Assembly: GCA_027422505.1 (NCBI GenBank)
Contig: JAPQWV010000018.1
Coordinates: 10,248,001 to 10,312,000 of the forward strand
Source: Craterostigma plantagineum
Taxonomy: Eukaryota > Streptophyta > Magnoliopsida > Lamiales > Linderniaceae
DNA: 64,000 nucleotides
Direction of reading: 5' to 3'
Part shown: piece by piece, positions 10,167-20,320 of the stretch
Position numbering within the stretch: position 1 is the first letter of the stretch
Layout of the letters: each line of letters opens with the position of its first letter
Translations under genes and position numbers: made by a program
Notes under the pieces: generated by a model
The model's database searches: none
Seen by the model: only the letters and a program-made list of their open reading frames with translations
Told to the model about the DNA's origin: nothing

Positions 10167-12241
10167 TGTAGAGTATACATTTTAATTGTGCTTGATTTCA
10201 TTAGTTGTCCTTGTACTTAGGGGCTTTATTTGTATTAGTCCATAGATTAGGACTAGTTAGATATTTATACCAAGTTTGTTTGGTATAAATACTTGTACAC
10301 ACATTATGCTTAATAGAGAAAGTTTTGAAAATTGATCCAAAAGGCTTGCAATTCAATTCCTAGATAGAGAAACAATATTAACTTTCTCACTCTACTCGAA
10401 TTCTCGCTCTTGTTCTTCATTTGAGTTTTTCGATAGAATCTCAATGTCAATCATTATCATCGAATTACTTAGAATTCATGTCTAGGATCATAGAGTTGTT
10501 AATCGTAGGAATTGTAGAGTATACATTTTAATTGTGCTTGATTTCATTAGTTGTCCTTGTAATTAGGGGCTTTGTTTGTATTAGTCCATAGATTAGGACT
10601 AGTTAGATATTTATACCAAGTTGATTTGGTATAAATACTTGTACACACATTATGCTTAATAGAGAAAGTTTTGGAAATTGATCCAAAAGGTTTGCAATTC
10701 AATTCCTAGATAGAGAGACAATAGTAACTTTCTCACTCTACTCGAATTCTCGCTCTTGTTCTTTATTTGAGTTTTTCGATCGAATCTCAATGTCAATCAT
10801 TATCATCGAATTACTTAGAACGCATGTCTAGGATCATAGAGTTGTTAACCGTAGGAATTGTAGAGTATACATTTTAATTGTGCTTGATTTCATTAGTTGT
10901 CCTTGTAATTAGGGGCTTTATTTGTATTAGTCCATAGATTAGGACTAGTTAGATATTTATACCAAGTTGATTTGGTATAAATACTTGGACACACGTTATG
11001 CTTAATAGAGAAAGTTTTGGAAATTGATCCAAAAGGCTTGCAATTCAATTCCTAGATAGAGAAACAATAGTAACTTTCTCATCTACTCGAATTCTCGCTC
11101 TTGTTCTTCATTTGAGTTTTTCGATCGAATCTCAATGTCAATCATTATCATCGAATTACTTAGAATTCATGTCTAGGATCACAGAGTTGTTAACCGTAGG
11201 AATTGTAGAGTATACATTTTAATTGTGCTTGATTTCATTAGTTGTCCTTGTAATTAGGGGCTTTATTTGTATTAGTCCATAGATTAGAACTAGTTAGATA
11301 TTTATATCAAGTTGATTTGGTATAAATACTTGTACACACGTTATGCTTAATAGAGAAAGTTTTGGAAATGGATCCAAAAGGCTTGCAATTCAATTCCTAG
11401 ATAGAGAAACAATAGTAACTTTCTCACTCTACTCGAATTCTCGCTCTTGTTCTTCATTTGAGTTTTTCGATCGAATCTCAGTGTCAATCATTATCATCGA
11501 ATTACTTAGAATTCATGTCTAGGATCATCGAGTTGTTAACCGTAGGAATTGTAGAGTATACATTTTAATTGTGCTTGATTTCATTTGTTGTCCTTGTAAT
11601 TAGGGGCTTTATTTGTATTAGTCCATAGATTAGGAGTAGTTAGATATTTATACCAAGTTGATTTGGTATAAATACACATACGTTATGCTTAGTAGAGAAA
11701 GTTTTGGAAATTGATCCAAAAGGCTTGCAATTCAATTCCTAGATAGAGAAACAATAGTAACTTTCTCACTCTACTCGAATTCTCGCTCTTGTTCTTCATT
11801 TGAGTTTTTCGATCGAATCTCAATGTCAATCATTATCATCGAATTACTTAGAATTCATGTCTAGGATCATAGAGTTGTTAACCGTAGGAATTGTAGAGTA
11901 TACATTTTAATTGTGTTTGATTTCATTAGTTGTCCTTGTAATTAGGGGCTTTATTTGTATTAGTCCATAGATTAGGACTAGTTAGATATTTATACCAAGT
12001 TGATTTGGTATAAATACTTGTACACACGTTATGCTTAATAGAGAAAGTTTTGGAAATTGATCCAAAAGGCTTGCAATTCAATTCCTAGAGAGAGAAATAA
12101 TAGTAACTTTCTCACTCTACTCGAATTCTCTCTCTTGTTCTTCATTTGAGTTTTTCGATCGAATCTTAATGTCAATCATTGTCATCAAATTACTTAGAAC
12201 TCATGCCTAGGATCATAGAGTTGTTAATCGTAGGACCTAAC
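10165..12241 (+). repeat. Tandem array of six family A LTR units (about 346 bp each)
   Basis: Units start at 10165, 10511, 10857, 11202, 11548 and 11890, with spacings of 346, 346, 345, 346 and 342. Each begins AT-TGTAGAGTATAC. The first five end CGTAGGA; only the sixth continues into CCTAAC, the normal LTR end. Comparison with the minus-strand copies at 15136-15484 and 30453-30802 identifies the unit as a family A LTR missing its last bases. Each unit carries TATTTATACCAA and TTGGTATAAATA as inverted arms around a 6-base spacer, including the likely TATA box. The first unit follows a PPT, so this is an expanded 3' LTR. Confidence 0.9.
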
Positions 12242-14163
12242 GATTCCTAATTCGGCTGCTTTAGTAAAGTTTATAAGAGAGTTTACTCCTAAGCCCATCT
12301 GTTTTATATCATACGCTTCTTTCTTGTTTAACACGCACTGGTTAGTGAAACTCATGCCTTCTTGTTTAACACGCACTGTTCGGTATGTCCCCTTCTCGTA
12401 AGAAGATCGTCTAATTTTTTAATTTTGGTGTAGAACTTCTTACGTTCTTCGCCTAAGAGAGCATAGTTATTTTCCACCGTTAATTTGTGGCTTTACAGGC
12501 ATCGAAATTCTTGGTTAGTTTACTAATCTTTGCATTGGATTTTTCAAATTGAGATTCTAGACTAGTGATCTTAGCGTTCGCGTTTGTTAATCTACAATTG
12601 AGGCGACCTTTCTCATCGAGGCTCCTAACCAAGCAATTGTGGTTATTTTTTAGCCTGGCTTTCTAGTTCCTTAATTTTCAAACTATGCGTCTCTAACTGA
12701 GGCTTCGTAGTCTCACTAATTTTCAAGCTCTTAGTTAGTTCGTCTATTTTCGCACTAGAGCTTCTGAGTTCTAATTCAAGACTAGCTATTTTCTCCTGAG
12801 ATATTGATTGTTTTTCCTCTAACTTTTTATGACTTTTCTGCTCAATTACCATGTTAGCATAGTCAGTTTGTAATGACTCTAGCATGGTCAATAATCTAGA
12901 GGGAGAATCTACCTCCTATGAAGACGTGGATGCGTTGTCGTCGTCCGTCATTTGAGACGTTTCGGCGTAGTCATCTTCGAGGCATGCCATGAGTGCTAGC
13001 TTCTCGTCTTCATATCTTGAAGTGTATTCCAACTAGTGGTCTTCTTTTGCCATAAGTGCTACTCCAGCTTCCTTTTGATTGGTTAGCTGTAGCTTTCTGA
13101 AGTAGTAGTTTGCATCCTTCTTCTTTGGAAGGATACATTCTCTAGCGTAATGGCCAGTTTTCGCACAGTTGAAGCATTTATGTGGCTGATTTGAAGTCTT
13201 AGCATCGGAGGTCTCTAGAGCTCTTTCCTTGTTTTTAGAGATGGACGTCCGAAGTCTGTTGGCTGAGGATGACGACTTCTTTCTGAAGTACTTCTTGGAT
13301 ACTTTTCTGGCGGCTAAAGCGAGCTGTTTTTCGAACTCTCTCATGGTTATGTCTAGGTCAGAGTCATATTCTTTTTCAGATTCTGACGGGCTTGTGAGCT
13401 TGATGACCTTTTCCTATTAAAGCGAGTGCTCCTCTTTTCTGAGACCAAGGCAACTGTATAGTCAATCAGTTTGCCTTTCGACTCCTTTTGACTCTCGCAT
13501 ATATCCTCATCGTGCTGAGCGAGATTGTCAAACATGGCATTGACATTCATCTCATACAACTCTTTATGCTGTCGGATCTAAGTGGTAATTTTCTTCCATT
13601 CCGCTGGCATAGAAGATAGGAATCAGTTGTTCATTCCATGTTAGTCTTGTTGATTGCTATCTTTCTCATCTCATATAAAAGAGTAAGATATCGCTGATAT
13701 AGGTCATGCAAGCTCTCTTCTGGTTTGGCTCTAAAGGTTTTATATGCTATCAGAATGTTCGCCTTTTTAGCCTTGATGCCGACTTCTGTTCTTTGGATCA
13801 TTCTATGCAGTTCATCCACATCCCTTTAGCCATTGGTAGGCTGTCTATCTGTCTATAGATTTCATTAGGGATGCCTTGCATTAATGTGTTCCTAGCTATT
13901 AGGTCAGCTTTAGCTCGTATTTCCTCCTCCGAGTACTCACTAGGATCTTTTAGTATCCTAGAGGCGGGAATGGGAGGATCAACGGTATTGTCACCGGCTA
14001 CAGTGACCCAAGACTGAGCTGGCCCTTCTTACTGAGAGTTGAGAAGGTTCTCTGCCTGAACTTTAAGCTCTATGAAGTTCAAGAAGCGGCTTTGCCAGAC
14101 TATGTATTCACCTTCTTTCGGTATCAAATGACGGTTGTGATTTCCATGTATGTACACCTCCAT
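12242..14163 (-). pseudogene. copia Gag with CCHC knuckle and coiled-coil extension, broken
   Basis: Starts at 14163 (MEVYIHGNHNRH). An in-frame TAA at 14029-14031 replaces a codon before EGPAQ. A frameshift follows near 13820 and further breaks occur at about 13630, 13560 and 13350. The capsid part resembles the gag at 61468 (IRAKADLIARNTLMQGIPN, RTEVGIKAKKANIL). The zinc knuckle CFNCAKTGHYAREC lies near 13135-13180. Downstream is a heptad-rich coiled-coil region (MLESLQTDYANM, about 12890-12650), usual between gag and protease in this copia lineage. Not functional. Confidence 0.8.
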
Positions 14164-15121
14164 TGTTATTGTGTTGACTTAGGATCTTCTTAGCTGTTTT
14201 GAATATTTGAGATGATGTAATCGTGCTTCACAAGTGACAGATTTGTTAGTAGCGTTTGATTCGAGCAATCAAAAATTATTTTTGATTCAATCTTAAAGTT
14301 TGATAAAAACTAATGTCTTTGAAATAAGGTAATTATTATTCTTTTCGCGCATAAAGGCATAAATTTATTTCGATCGCTAAGAAACAGTACTAATAGTAAG
14401 TTTCTCACCGAGTCAAAATCAATTGTTGACCGAAAAAGTTTTCGAGCACAAATGATTTAATCGCTAGGTCAAACTGGAATGTCTGGCCAAAAATCTTTTT
14501 CGAGGGCAAACGTTTTCGCACGGTAAAAATATTCAATTCTCGTCGAAAAAGATTTTCTCCAAATAAAACTCGAAAAATATTTCTGCTGAAACAGCTCTTG
14601 ACAACAGCGACTTCAGTAACAATTTCGTATTCTAATTGAGACAATTTCTCGAACGTTTTCGATTGAGAAATTTAATCCGATCGAAAACATAGCGAGAAAA
14701 ATTAAGCTGGCGTAAATAATCACAGAAAACGAAATTAACACTGTTTCAAGCAAAAACAGCGAATTATTCAACGAAATTGAGAGTAATTGCTCGAATTTAT
14801 CTACCGATTACGGACAAGCAAACAGTTAAACACATTACGAAGCAAATATGAATTTAAGCAAAATCAGAACGTGTTCTTCAAGTTTTTTGCCCGAACAGTA
14901 ACTTTTCCAGATTTACAAATTCGTCAAATTCGAAGTTCAAATCGCTACCGATCTAACCACAATTGAATTCTCACACTTAATCAAGTACAAAAACATCAAA
15001 TTCAGTTCAAATAAGCACATAATTGAGTCCTTAGGTTGAAATGTCGGTTTCGCGCCAAAACTTTTTAGAATTGAATTTCAATCTAAATCTAATAATGCAG
15101 CTTCAAGACATATACGAATCT
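14164..15121 (-). other. Leader of the family A copia
   Basis: Non-coding stretch between PBS and gag, AT-rich, with scattered TTTTCGA and TCGAAAA motifs at 14400-14760. The part from about 14783 to the PBS is repeated at 15766-16094. No gene seen. Confidence 0.6.
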
Positions 15122-15133
15122 GCTCTGATACAA
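15122..15133 (-). other. Primer binding site of the family A copia (variant)
   Basis: The plus strand reads GCTCTGATACAA, so the element strand reads TTGTATCAGAGC: the tRNA-Met-type PBS with one changed base (TTG for TGG). It lies 2 bases inside the LTR end at 15136. The second copy at 16095-16106 has the same variant, so it is a family trait rather than a local mutation. Confidence 0.75.
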
Positions 15134-15135
15134 AT

Positions 15136-15484
15136 TGTTAGGTCCTAGATTATCAACTCTATCAATCCTAGGCTAGAAATCTTCGATTTGCGACTTGGAT
15201 TGTAGAAATCAAACCTTCGGTCGAAAAACTGTTTCGCTCGTGAGAGAAAAACCGTGTAGTGTGAGAAAGTGCAATGTGTTTCGCTCTCTACAATTTGATT
15301 TGTAAGCCTTTCGGATCAATTCACCAACTTTCTCTATTCAGCTCAATGTTTACAAATGTATTTCTACCAAACAAACTTGGTATAAATAACAATCTAGTCC
15401 TAATCTATGGACTAATACAAGAAACGCCTCCGATTACAAAGATAGCTAATAAAATCAAAGCATAATTACAAAGTATATTCTACA
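15136..15484 (-). repeat. Family A LTR, shared between two internal regions
   Basis: 349 bp. On the element strand it runs TGTAGAATATAC to GACCTAACA. On its gag side it has a PBS. On its other side (15485-15533) it has the same 49-bp tail as the LTR at 16109-16459, ending AAGAT before TGTAGAA. It therefore acts as 5' LTR of the gag fragment and as 3' LTR of the mini-element. Confidence 0.85.
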
Positions 15485-16108
15485 ATCTTTACCTTGTAAT
15501 CGTCCTGAGTCCTCAAAGCACACGTATCAGAGTTGCGTACGCGAAAGCATTTGCATGTGTGTTCTTCTTCAACCACATCCTCCTTTATCATGTCTTGTGA
15601 CCTCTTCTTTAAAAGGTCTTCAAGCTCGCCGTCTCTTGAACGTCGCTTCTCTTAAGTGTTCAAAGCTACTTGTTGGATCGTCTTTTTTTGTGTTCGATCT
15701 CTCCCATGGAAAGTCACCACTCCCCCTGCATTTGATCAACCTTGCATTGGGATTGGGGAGTTCTCTCTCGAATTTATCTACCGATTACGGACAAGCAAAC
15801 AATTAAACACGTTATGAAGCAAAATATGAATTTAAGCAAAATCAGTACGTGTTCTTCAAGTTTTTTGCACGAACAGTAACTTTCCCAGATTTACAAATTC
15901 GTCAAATTCAAAGTTCAAATCGCTACCGATCTAATCACAATTGAATTCTCACACTTAATCAAGTACAGAAACATCAAGTTCAAATAAGCACAGAATTGAG
16001 TCCTTAGATCGAAATGTCAGTTTCGCGCCAAAACTTTATAGAATTGAATTTCGATCCAAATCTAATAATTCAGCTTCAAAAGAGATACGAATCTGCTCTG
16101 ATACAAAT
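15485..16108 (-). mobile_element. Internal region of a gutted family A mini-element
   Basis: On the minus strand it consists of PBS (16095-16106) and leader (down to about 15766), then a jump to a 3'-end segment containing GCAGGGGGAGTGG (near 15720-15740) and the 49-bp tail before the LTR. All coding sequence is missing. Flanked by LTRs at 16109-16459 and 15136-15484 it forms a deletion derivative of about 1.3 kb. The short open frames here are not credible genes. Confidence 0.7.
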
Positions 16109-16459
16109 TGTTAGGTTCTAGATTATCAACTCTATCAATCCAAGGCTAGAAATCTTAGATATGCTACTTGAATTGAAGCAATCAAACCTTCGGTCGAAAA
16201 ACTGTTTTTCGCTCGTGAGAGAAAAATTGTGTAGTGTGAGACAGTGCAATGTGTTTCTCTCTCTACAATTTGATTTGTAAGCCTTTCCGATCAATTAACT
16301 AACTTTCTCTATGCAGCTCAATGTTTTCAAATGTATTTATACCAAACAAACTTGGTATAAATAACAATCTAGTCCTAATCTATGGACTAATACAAGAAAC
16401 GCCTCTGATTACAAAGATATCTAATGAAATCAAAGCACAATTACAAAGTCTATTCTACA
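16109..16459 (-). repeat. Family A LTR, 5' LTR of the mini-element
   Basis: 351 bp, plus strand TGTTAGGTTCTAG to ATTCTACA, very similar to 15136-15484. It contains TATTTATACCAA-(6)-TTGGTATAAATA. The 3' flank 16460-16510 repeats the flank of the other LTR (ATCTT..CTTGTAATCGTCCTGAG) and stops exactly where the next LTR starts at 16511. Confidence 0.85.
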
Positions 16460-16510
16460 ATCTTCATCTTGTAATCGTCCTGAGTCCTCAAAGCACATGT
16501 ATCAGAGTTG

Positions 16511-16801
16511 TGTTAGGAATATTTTAGAAGTGTCCAAAATATTGTTCTAAGTCTTGTTAGTTCTTTACTATGTTTTTATACGTTACACTTCAGTTAGATG
16601 GGTTGTAGTTGTAATGGGTTTGTTAGGGGTCCAATGGGCTTAAATACCTTACAAGGTATTTAAGCTTAAACCCTAACCATCACTAATCAAGTTTCCATTT
16701 GCTAAAATCTCACGTATTCAACACTAAACCTCTAAAGCACACTATTCACATTCTACGAAGGTTTAATCTGTTGAAGTGTTCTTGGATAATCTGGAATTAC
16801 A
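16511..16801 (+). repeat. 5' LTR of copia family D (291 bp)
   Basis: TGTTAGGAATATTT to CTGGAATTACA, with the PBS starting 2 bases later. It includes an inverted AATACCTTACAAGGTATT near 16650. The boundary is supported by the PBS and the TG..CA ends; no 3' copy is available to confirm it. Confidence 0.75.
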
Positions 16802-16803
16802 AG

Positions 16804-16816
16804 TGGTATTAGAGCA
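16804..16816 (+). other. Primer binding site of copia family D
   Basis: TGGTATTAGAGCA, the initiator tRNA-Met complement with one C-to-T change, directly after the LTR. Confidence 0.8.
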
Positions 16817-17756
16817 AGCGTGTAGGTGAGGAAACTTCATTTCAAGCTTTAAAGAATCAAGCAGTGTTCTTTCAGTTTGACTCTTCAGCTCCCGTCACAA
16901 AACTCAAATTCGTGGGCTCAAACTGTTATTGGATGTTTTCTGCTTCGCTAAGGCTGCCATAAGTTCAGTTATCAGTTTTGAGAATTACCAAGTCAGTTTC
17001 GATCGAGTTTGAGTCAGATTGGTTGGAATTTTTGTCTGAAAATAGAAGAACGAGTCTGTTATCCTTCTGTTCTTGAGTTCGCGAACGGCGCTTGGGTAGG
17101 GTTTAAAAGTTCACTAATTTTCAGTTCGCGAATTAGTCACTATTTCCTAGTTCGCGAATTAGTTCACTTACTGGCTAGATTCACGAATTCTGAATCAAGG
17201 TGAAATTTCGCGAATTGAAAGATCTTAATTTCACGAATCCAAGTTCTCAAGTCAGGTTCGCGAATCATCACCTTGCGAACCCGGATAATTTCGCGAATCA
17301 TCAACTTCACGAACCACTCATTTTCTGCGAATCCGCTCATCTCATCATTCGCAAATCCATCTTCACTTCGCGAACCCGAACAATTTCCCGAATCAGGACA
17401 ATTTTACGAATTCAGTTCTCAATTCACGATCATCTTTCTGCGAATCAGCCTCTCAAGTCAATTCGCGATCTCTCACTTCGCGAAGTTTAAGTCTGCGGAT
17501 TGAACTTCGCGAACCAACTGGAGCAGCGAGTTTCACGAAGTCGTGCCATTTCACGAACTTGATCAAGTTTTACGAGGACACCTATCTTAACCAATTCGCA
17601 AAAACAACCCTACCAAATTCGTGGACAAATTCCAATCCTCATTTTACGAACACCCGTGCTTATCCAATTCTACAAAGTCAACTCTCAGATTTGACGTCGA
17701 CCTTAACCTATTTTCCTCACATTACACGTTAACGATCATATCCAAAAACACAAGCA
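16817..17756 (+). other. Copia leader with an array of TTCGCGAA palindromes
   Basis: Non-coding leader before gag. From about 17075 to 17665 it is packed with TTCGCGAA (nine exact copies) and near-matches such as TTCACGAA, TTTACGAA and CTGCGAAT. The small open frames in it are shadows of this repetitive sequence. Confidence 0.8.
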
Positions 17757-18873
17757 ATGGACTCTTTCAGTATGGGAAATGATGTTGACCTCCCATCGTC
17801 CGACATGGAGAATACGCAATCTGGAAGAGAAGGTTCATCAACTTCATAGAAAGCAAGGACAATTCTGAGAACCTGCTGGAATCTATTTACAATGGACCTA
17901 CACAGTATTGGACCATAATTCCCGCCACTACTGACACCACTCCTGCAATAGAGGAACAGAGGATCTTGACAACTGCTGACCAATGCAGTGATGAAGAAAA
18001 ACTGCGACTAAAGGCAGACAAAGTGGCGAAATCATACATGATGCAAGCCATTCCCAATGACATTTTGATGCAACTCGAATGTGGTGATAGCGCAAAAGAA
18101 ATGTGGGATGCTCTTCGAATTATGATGTAGGGGACAGAAGTCAATACAATGGCAAGAATGGCGAACACACTCATCTCTTATGACCGCTTTCATGCTAACA
18201 AAGGGGAAACTCTCCAAGAAACCTTCCATCGATTTCTTGTTCTTCTAAACGAGCCAAAGATGAATGGAGTCACAAAAAGTGTAATGGAGATCAATATCAA
18301 ACTCTTAGGATCACTTCATCCAGAAAGGGAGGCTACTGCAATTATGATAAGACAAATGAACGACCTAACCAAAGTTAGCATTCATACATTATTCGACAAC
18401 CTCAATCAACATTCCAATCATGTGGTTCTAAACGAAGGGAGGAAATCAAATCAATAGGAAGCAACTCACTTGCTCTTATGACTGAACGATCATCAAGAAA
18501 ACAATCCAAGGACAAAGAAATTATCCAGTCATCACAAGTTAAGGAGGGAGGAGACTCTTATTCTGATGACGAATCCAAGGATCTTACGAAACATGGAGAC
18601 CAGGAGATCACCCTCAAAGATCTTGCTAAGCAACCGCTCTGGTCTCGAATTTCGTGCGGAAGAAATATTATAAGAAGACTGGTTCCTCCTCCAATTGTCA
18701 AAGAACTTCCTCCAACTCTAAAGGAAAGACTCAGGATGAGGAAAACAACTCTGAAACTCCTCATCAAGGCGCCAAATGCTTCAACTGCGGTAATACTGGA
18801 CACTTTGCCAGAGAGTGCAGAATGCCCAAGAAAAAGGACGTTAACTATTACGCCGAAAAGTTCAATTAGCTGA
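17757..18873 (+). pseudogene. copia Gag, broken
   Basis: Starts MDSFSMGNDVDLP at 17757, similar in position and style to MDAYSLGNDNRPP at 61468. A frameshift follows within the first 100 bases. The capsid region continues (WTIIPATTDTTP, KADKVAKSYMMQAIPNDIL), then an in-frame TAG at 18128-18130 where relatives have Gln (MMQ.TEV), then TMARMANTLISYDRFHANKG to about 18457. The CCHC knuckle CFNCGNTGHFAREC lies near 18780-18820 in yet another frame. Gag would form the particle and bind RNA; this copy cannot make it whole. Confidence 0.85.
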
Positions 18874-18898
18874 ACAAAAAGAAAAAGGACTGGTCTTA

Positions 18899-20320
18899 AT
18901 GGCAGAAGAGGATCATTGGCTTGAAGATACCTCAGACAGCGAGAATGAGAACGTGGCACTGATGGCCAAACTAGATGACGAAGAAGATGGAGCTGGAGCT
19001 GAAGGTAGCGAGTCAGACAGGGAAACCTCTAACAATTCAGACATAGTGGAGGTATGTGAAGCAGATTATGATTCTTTACTTAAGATGAAAAATGAATTTT
19101 TATCCTTATATAAGTCTAACAAATTGGGGAAAAGGAAAATCAAGGAACTAGAAGCTAACTTAGAGAAGAATTTAGTAGTATTAGATAAGTTTAGATATGA
19201 TTATGCATGTGAGAAGAATCGTGTAATTGTAAAAAAAGTTGCTAAGCTAGAAATACAAGTGCAAAAATCCGAAGCTAAAGCCAAGGATTTAGAAAAGGAA
19301 ATGAAATCTCATAGATATCAGGCAATGGACGCTACAATTAAATATGACTTACTAAGTAAAGAACGCGAAAGACTGTACTCCAAAATAAAAAAATTGGAGG
19401 ACATTTTAACCCGACGAGATCAGTCAGAACAAATGATCTTCTTGAACAAACCAACTAACGTTGATTTTTATAATCCCCATAAAGGACTAGGTTTAGAAAA
19501 CCCATGTAAGTTAAAACAAGGCATATCAAGTTCACCTTATCTATATGATCTCAAATTCATGCAGACAGGTTGCCTGGCAAATCTCATGCCTTTTATCAGT
19601 AAAAATGAGACATCAACACACAGTAAAACTCAAACATCATTTAACTACACAGAATTAAATGATAGTTATAAAGAAAGAAGTTGTCCAGCAATAACTGAAT
19701 TTGAGTCAGATATTCCACGTCCAAATGAAGGAGAAACCTCAGGTGTTTCTGAAAGTACGGCACCAATGGTTACATGTGCAACAGGATATATGCCTGATTG
19801 CAAAAAGAAAATCAGTGATCTTCACTCCACTATCGAAAGCGAGAGAAAGACATTTGGTAAAGAAAGGCAGAAACTTCTTCAGGAAATATCTTCACTTAAG
19901 GAAAAATTGAGATTACACACAATTTCATACACCTTAGTTTCGCATGACAAAATTTCCTGCACTAATACATTGAAATTTTCAGGACCCACAAAAGAGCCAC
20001 TGAAGGGTCAAGTATGGGTTAAAAAGGAAGATATCTTGAAGGAGAATAGTGATCTCAATACACCTTTTGTCATTGAGTATTTCCTTCTAAAACCTTTGTA
20101 CCTTCTTTATTTCGCCATGTATCGAAAAAATTATCTTCTAAATAAAAAACAAAGCTTTCCGTGCATGATCATGTCACCAAGCAAACTCACAAAACAATTC
20201 CTAAAAACAAAATTACAAAGTCAAGACACGAATCAAAATCAAAAGCTATCAAAGAACCTGTCAAACCTGCTAAACCAAAAAAATTCATGTCTAAGCTTAA
20301 GACAAAGAGACCCTTACTAG
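18899..20320 (+). CDS. Coiled-coil region between Gag knuckle and protease (part of copia polyprotein)
   Basis: A 473-residue open stretch beginning MAEEDHWLEDTSDSENENVALMAKLDD, a sequence also found after the knuckle in the copies at 62578 and about 13060. It is rich in Glu, Lys and Leu with heptad-like spacing (about residues 55-180 and 300-345), so a long coiled coil is likely. From memory, such a region is common in one plant copia lineage and may aid Gag assembly. Not an independent gene: it is a surviving part of gag-pol. The frame ends by a frameshift at about 20320. Confidence 0.65.
   Translation: MAEEDHWLEDTSDSENENVALMAKLDDEEDGAGAEGSESDRETSNNSDIVEVCEADYDSLLKMKNEFLSLYKSNKLGKRKIKELEANLEKNLVVLDKFRYDYACEKNRVIVKKVAKLEIQVQKSEAKAKDLEKEMKSHRYQAMDATIKYDLLSKERERLYSKIKKLEDILTRRDQSEQMIFLNKPTNVDFYNPHKGLGLENPCKLKQGISSSPYLYDLKFMQTGCLANLMPFISKNETSTHSKTQTSFNYTELNDSYKERSCPAITEFESDIPRPNEGETSGVSESTAPMVTCATGYMPDCKKKISDLHSTIESERKTFGKERQKLLQEISSLKEKLRLHTISYTLVSHDKISCTNTLKFSGPTKEPLKGQVWVKKEDILKENSDLNTPFVIEYFLLKPLYLLYFAMYRKNYLLNKKQSFPCMIMSPSKLTKQFLKTKLQSQDTNQNQKLSKNLSNLLNQKNSCLSLRQRDPY

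Larger units (their letters stand above)
6311..10171 (+). pseudogene. Uncharacterised accessory ORF of a copia-type retrotransposon, broken
   Basis: Best read as one long frame with lesions. It starts MDRYPRYNYIYDHK at 6311, hits an in-frame TAA at 6518-6520, and continues in the same frame to 7870. It then shifts frame at about 7864 and runs with in-frame stops near 8089, 8197 and 8497 to 9207, then shifts again at about 9167 and runs to 10171. The middle is Pro/Ser/Thr-rich. The N-terminal block (PWKT..IVNKCLSPKHAG...VPYARWFNVI) and C-terminal block (DLPYIPADEVYSLYQL ... EIQKFCDGTLKVVRKNIEQRL) resemble, from memory, proteins of unknown function carried downstream of pol in plant copia elements. 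I see no catalytic motif. The frame ends in the PPT and its TAG lies just inside the LTR. Function unknown. Confidence 0.6.
12242..15484 (-). mobile_element. Family A copia retrotransposon, 5' part, truncated in gag (minus strand)
   Basis: Read leftwards from 15484: LTR, PBS, about 960-base leader, gag from 14163, CCHC knuckle and coiled-coil region. It stops at 12242 where the LTR array begins. Aligning by eye with the copia at 61468-63986, the homology continues to the point of truncation, so the array-bearing element interrupts this one. No pol remains here. Confidence 0.8.

Noticed and set aside
15555..15806. 83-codon frame on the plus strand
   Set aside because: It overlaps the 3' tail and leader of the minus-strand mini-element and spans the deletion junction.
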